Both the position numbers and the translations under genes were made by a program. Positions 59,560 through 64,000 of a stretch of DNA of 64,000 bases are shown piece after piece. The notes beneath the pieces were generated by a model that ran no database searches, was not told the origin of the DNA, and saw only the letters and a program-made list of their open reading frames with translations. Position 1 is the stretch's first letter. Every line of letters begins with the position of its first letter. Location: NCBI GenBank assembly GCA_036346275.1, contig CM070723.1, positions 46,206,743 to 46,270,742 of the forward strand. Reading direction: 5' to 3'. The DNA is from Otatea glauca (taxonomy: Eukaryota > Streptophyta > Magnoliopsida > Poales > Poaceae).

Positions 59560-62383
59560 TGTTGACAACGATTTTGTCCTGAGAATAAATAAAAAATAAA
59601 TAATTACATAAAAATAATAATATCAAATAAATAAAATTCACTAACGGCTAAAATCCGTTCGAATAAAAAAAATGACTAAAGGGTGTGAATTATATTTAAA
59701 ATGGTCTGGCGATCAATATTTCACCGACAAAAAAATGTTAGTGTATCTAAAATATTTTACTTAAAAGTCCTACATGCGTTGCACTAATGTGATGATATCT
59801 CAGCATACGTGAGGCAAATAAACACACGCATGTATGCATGGATTAACTGCTCTCTAATCAAATAATTAAAAAAATATGGGGCCATGTCATCACACAAAAA
59901 AAAAGTGGCGCATAGCCAGTTGTCTGTCCAAGTCTTGCGTATAGAGACTGAGCAATCCTCCAATAACTGCGTGTATAGCATCTCTCCCATGTCTCAAAGA
60001 AAATGGCATCACAGCTGTATATGCATGAAGGAACTAATTGTCTTTCCAAAATGATATGGTCCACATGACAGCCAAAGCTTGCTATACCATTTCTCCCACT
60101 TAACAAAGAAAGTAGTTGCATGAAGGAAAGAATTAATTACTAATCCAATTATTTGAATTAAGAAGAGTGATAATGGTGCATGGGAACCACCATGCATGCA
60201 TGCACGTCCACAACCACGACCTGTACTGAGCCCAAGTTTCGGCCAGGCAAGACTGAATCAAGCGCCATTTACTTTCTCCCTCTTGCACGTCCTTGCACGT
60301 CGTGTTTTGGCCATTTGCTGCACGCACGCCACACGAATGCAGTTGCTGTAACCTCCCTCAAAGAGGTAAACCTCCTTCTCTTTCTTGCTCTATAAATAAG
60401 AGGTGAAGGGTAGAGAGAAAAAGAACTTTTGGAAGGAAAGGCTAGAGGAGAGAAAACACTTGAGAGGAAAGCTATAAAAAAATAGAGAGGGAGCAAGCTG
60501 CCTTTGGAGCAAAGAAGAAGGTAAAAGAAGGTGAGAATCATGTTCTTCTTTAGCCCTTAGGCTTGATCAAATGATACAAGCCAAGGTGCTCTTCTTCCCC
60601 CCATCCTCCTCCAAGTCAAGATGTGTTCTCCTCAAGACCTCACTTCCTAATTCGGTCTCGTAGTGGGCATGGATGCAAGAGTGAAGACCCAAAATCTTCG
60701 TTTCTTAGTATCGAGCACTACATTTGGAAACGAATCAAGGGTGAGAAGATTCAAGGCCTCACTTCCTAATTCGGTCCCGTAGTGGGCATGGATGCAAGAG
60801 CGAAGAACCAAAATCTTCGTTTCTTAGTATCGGGCACTAAGTTTGGAAACGAATCAAGGGTGAGAAGATTCAAGGCCTCACTTCCTAATTCGATCCCGTA
60901 GTGGGCATAGATGCAAGTGCGAAGATCCAAAATCTTCGTTTCTTAGTATCGGGCACTACGTTTGAAAACGAATCAAGGGTGAGAAGATTTAAGGCCTCAT
61001 TTCCTAATTCGGTCCCGTAGTGGGCATGGATGTAAGAGCGAAGATCCAAAATCTTCGTTTCTTAATATCGGGCACTACGTTTGGAAATGAATCAAGGATG
61101 AGAAGATTCAAGATCCCGCTTCTTAGATTCGGTCCCTTAAAGCGGATACGAATCATGAGCGGGTATATACTGCAAAAGAAAGTAAAAAAAATCATACTAA
61201 ATTAATCTTCGTCGCAGTTATGCTTGCACATGGGTTCCGTATTCACGAATACCATGTCATGAGTAATAACATGGACTGAAAAAGAAGAAGAAATAGACTA
61301 GCTACACTAGCCCACGTTCATGCACCATACCATGGTTGTGTGCATACATGCATGAGCTAAATACTTAATTAAAATAAAGCCATCATCCCACGTCACTGTA
61401 GAGTGTATAGTGCATGTTTAGATAAGGCTTCCATGAATACTAATCAATTTCTCCTTTAGCTAATCCCAACCACATGCATATGCATGCAAGCACATACGAG
61501 CAGAAGGAGCATGCAATACGGAGGGAAGTTGAGCCACATGCGTGCGTGCACATACGCGCATGAAAGAATAAATCACTTCTCTATTTAAAAAAAATCATGG
61601 CCAGGCATGTATTCCCACATCTCGCCAGAAGCAATGCATGATGAATAATTTTGAGTCTGACCTTTTCAAGGTCCATATCCCCTTCGCAAACAACACTAAC
61701 TTATAGAAGAAACACCAGGATCATGCGCATGTTGATCTACAAGAAGCAAACAACATTAAATTTACTTCTTTTTTATATTACCGAGCCCTATGATATTTAA
61801 GTTGCTTATATGAAAAAAAATATAAAATAAAACTATATCTCTCTGTTACACTACGTGCATAAAATCTATGACACGTTAGTAGAAAACAAATATTAAAGAC
61901 AACTTTCGCTTTGATTACACTACGTGCAAGCGTTCAATTTTTACGAGCTCTATGAAATGCTAGTGTAATACAAGGCGAAACAAGGCGAGATAAAAATAAA
62001 TAAAAAATGGTAAAATAGGTTGAAACTCCTATTGTGTTGCGTGTATAGGTTCTCTAAAAAAAATGGATACTATGCACCAAACAAAAAATGATTAAGGTGA
62101 AAACAATTAAAAATACCCCGAGCAAGCATCCGTCAGCGACGCCAAGATTGAAGACTTTTCTTCTTTTTATGTATTTTTTTTAATGTCACATGCTGCTGTT
62201 TGGTGTAAGATTTATGTTGGAATTCTTAATTCTGGGTTTTATCTCAAAGAGATGTAATTAACAGAATTCTTATGTAAATGTATGAATTCTGGAAGTAATG
62301 TACCCGCAATACATGATATTTGATATTTCTTTGTCTCATATTCAATTTAAATTTAAACAACTTGTCTCTAATGACGTGGAGAC
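59560..62383 (+). repeat. 3' LTR of the gypsy element, interrupted near its end
   Basis: Collinear with 52064-54887, including the TATA box at 60391 and the 119-bp array at 60638-61140. Homology stops at GACGTGGAGA (62381), about 35 bp before the LTR end expected from the 5' copy, where the copia LTR begins. Confidence 0.9.
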
Positions 62384-63709
62384 TGAAGAGGAACGTGGTA
62401 TGCTACACTAGCACAAAAAAAACTACCGCGAAACCAGAAAGCTACTCGCAAGAAGGGGATCATAGATAAGATTACCACTAGACGCGCAGTTGCGGAATCC
62501 TTCGCGCGTCGATGTAGTGGATCGTCCTCGCCTTACCGTGGATCGTCCTCCCCCGCCGCAGTCGCAGCAGCGTCACCGCAGTAGTCCACACTTCCAGAGA
62601 TGGAACGCCGTGCGTCGGTGTGCAAGCACTGTCGCTTCGGCAGGGCAGCGAGAGGAGTAGGCTAGGGTTTCGAGTGAATCACTCCTAAACCGTGGGAAAA
62701 CACACCCTGCGCCCTCCCTCCCCTCCTTATATAGCCACGAGATGAAACCCTAAACTAGGGCCCATCAGCGTGCTAAGCCCACGAGGTTCATTAATTACGG
62801 ATCCAATCCAAATTAATGCATCCCAGCCCTTTAAGTATGTGACCCTGCAGGTTCACGTACGTTTGGACGTGGATTCGGAAAACTCCTTTTCAATCCAATA
62901 GTTGGTAGTGGCTTCTTGCAAAGTATGCCAACTCCCAAACATACTATGATCAAATCGGACAGAACCTATCAAAAGTACTCATGTAATAATCCCTTTGCCA
63001 AGTATATGAAGATTGATCTCAAGGCGAGAAGCATGTCATCCTTTGATGATTCAATCCATCTCTCGTATCCGTGATATATTAATAAGTTGTGATTGACTCT
63101 CAATCACGGCATGGCCATGCACTTCCTTAATCATATCACACGAGTGGCCTTGTCATATATCTCCGTTTCATTGGAGTGGCAAATTCCATCTTGATCGCAC
63201 TTCCTCTCGCACGTTTCATAGTAAACATGAAAGCTACCTTTATAACTATCCGGTTAGGAAGTAGTGTTTGATAGCCCCAAGGAAAACTATTACACATGTA
63301 GGGAATATGACAATCTCAGGTCTAAAGATCATACATCTACTAGGTATGAGATACACTGATGACACATAAGAATGAAACATTCTCGCAGTGTCCCATTGCG
63401 GGTCTATCTAACCCATGTTCTTCAACATGCGTCCATAATGTATAGATGATATCTCCATATCCCATGATCTATGAAGCATGATCATCGATCACTACATGTG
63501 CTGATCTATTCATCGTTGTCCTATACGATGATATCCGATCAGAGATATTTATCGAATTACATCATTAAGTAAAGAGCTTCATAAGCAAGTCACAACTTGT
63601 TGATCAATACAATGATATATATTCATTGGACTAATAATCATATTATTAATCATAAACATAGTCATGTTACAATCATCTAAATGATTGCCTCAAGGGCATA
63701 ACACTAACA
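62384..63709 (-). mobile_element. 3' LTR of a nested Ty1/copia element
   Basis: The plus-strand sequence starts TGAAGAGGAACGTGG and ends GGCATAACACTAACA, so on the minus strand the LTR starts TGTTAGTGTTATGCC. A TATA box (CTATATAAGG, minus, near 62735) and an AAACCCTAGCC leader are present. It follows a purine tract (AAGTGAGAGAT on the minus strand, 63710-63720). It is related in layout to the solo LTR at 8247-9691. Confidence 0.85.
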
Positions 63710-63729
63710 ATCTCTCACTTGCACTTGAG

Positions 63730-64000
63730 TCAATCAATTAAGTATCTAATACCAATAGACCTTGTGTGCGCCTCATGCTTAGGCTGTGGCAGTGGCTTTA
63801 TCAACGGATCGGCCACATTGGCTTCCGTATGTACTTGTCATATTCTCACGTCACCTCTATCCACAATCTCGCGAATAAGGTGAAAGCGACGGAGTATGTG
63901 TTTAGACTTCTGATGTGATCTAGGCTCTTTTGCTTGTGCAATGGCACCACTATTATCACAATAGATGTCCATTGGACTAGAGGCACTAGCGACCACACCA
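63730..64000 (-). pseudogene. Ty1/copia pol, C-terminal RNase H end (partial)
   Basis: The minus strand from the window edge reads SPMDIYCDNSGAIAQAKEP, then RSHQKSKHILRRFHLIREIV and, after an in-frame TGA (63838-63840), TEANVADPLIKPLPQPKHE, ending in TGA at 63730-63732. These are the last conserved blocks of copia RNase H (xxDNxxAI...HxRTKHIxxxxHxIR and ANVADxLTK). The rest of the element lies beyond 64000. The stop shows that this copy is inactive at this point. Confidence 0.9.

Larger units (their letters stand above)
52064..62383 (+). mobile_element. Ty3/gypsy LTR retrotransposon, internally deleted
   Basis: The 5' LTR is 52064-54918 and the 3' LTR 59560-62383 (its last about 40 bp are beyond the nested copia element). 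The internal order is primer binding site, extra ORF, gag, integrase C-terminus, tandem array, polypurine tract. An ORF upstream of gag plus repeats after pol is the layout described for the Tat/Ogre branch of gypsy elements; placement there is inference. Protease, RT, RNase H and most of integrase are missing, so the copy is non-autonomous. The LTRs are very similar, with scattered substitutions, which suggests a fairly recent insertion. Confidence 0.85.

Overview
The window is nuclear DNA of a grass (Poaceae), almost entirely transposable elements. The evidence is a CC-NBS resistance-gene exon of monocot type, a plant-mobile-domain pseudogene, a Tourist-like MITE with a TTA target duplication, a hAT element, CACTA-like subterminal repeats, and several families of Ty1/copia and Ty3/gypsy LTR elements. 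The species cannot be named from this sequence alone. I found no intact host gene, no tRNA or rRNA gene and no CRISPR array.

Layout. 1-1040: LTR-like remnant. 1230-9977: two related elements (1341-5235 and 5421-9949), each bounded by (TA)n microsatellites, ending in GTAGAATA/TATTCTAC motifs and filled with AT-rich long tandem repeats. The second carries a captured 3' end of a group IIb WRKY gene (5829-6143) and was later hit by a Tourist-like MITE and by a copia-type solo LTR. 11260-13040: end fragment of a large LTR family (family A, 'TGTAACATCCC'). 13281-14002: degenerate plant-mobile-domain gene (minus). 14340-15013 and 18399-19529: LTRs of family B. 15691-16728: family A solo LTR with a perfect CAATG duplication. 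17351-18207: orphan first exon of an NLR gene (minus), with a family B solo LTR about 190 bp upstream of its start codon. 20800-26065: hAT element with a decayed transposase (minus).

26100-38620: a CACTA-like inverted-repeat element split by a 12.06-kb LTR retrotransposon (26405-38462, target duplication ACGTA). This retrotransposon has about 2.67-kb LTRs and only a decayed copia-type gag; I see no reverse transcriptase or integrase. 38896-48131: nested family A material, including a 3.9-kb minus-strand LTR (44244-48131) with an adjacent tRNA-Met-type primer binding site. 48541-50795: truncated relative of the 12-kb element, ending in a 32-bp GC-rich minisatellite. 50796-52063: unassigned, partly gene-like sequence.

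52064-62383: a Ty3/gypsy element with 2.85-kb direct LTRs, an extra ORF upstream of gag, gag joined directly to the C-terminal end of integrase (protease, RT, RNase H and most of integrase deleted), and a roughly 20-copy tandem array before the polypurine tract. 62384-64000: a minus-strand Ty1/copia element (LTR plus the end of pol) sitting in the 3' LTR of that gypsy element and running off the window.

The loci do not form a pathway. What connects them is nesting order and parasitism: several elements (gag-only copia-like, gag-integrase gypsy, TA-bounded elements) lack the enzymes they would need and could only have moved with help from related elements elsewhere.
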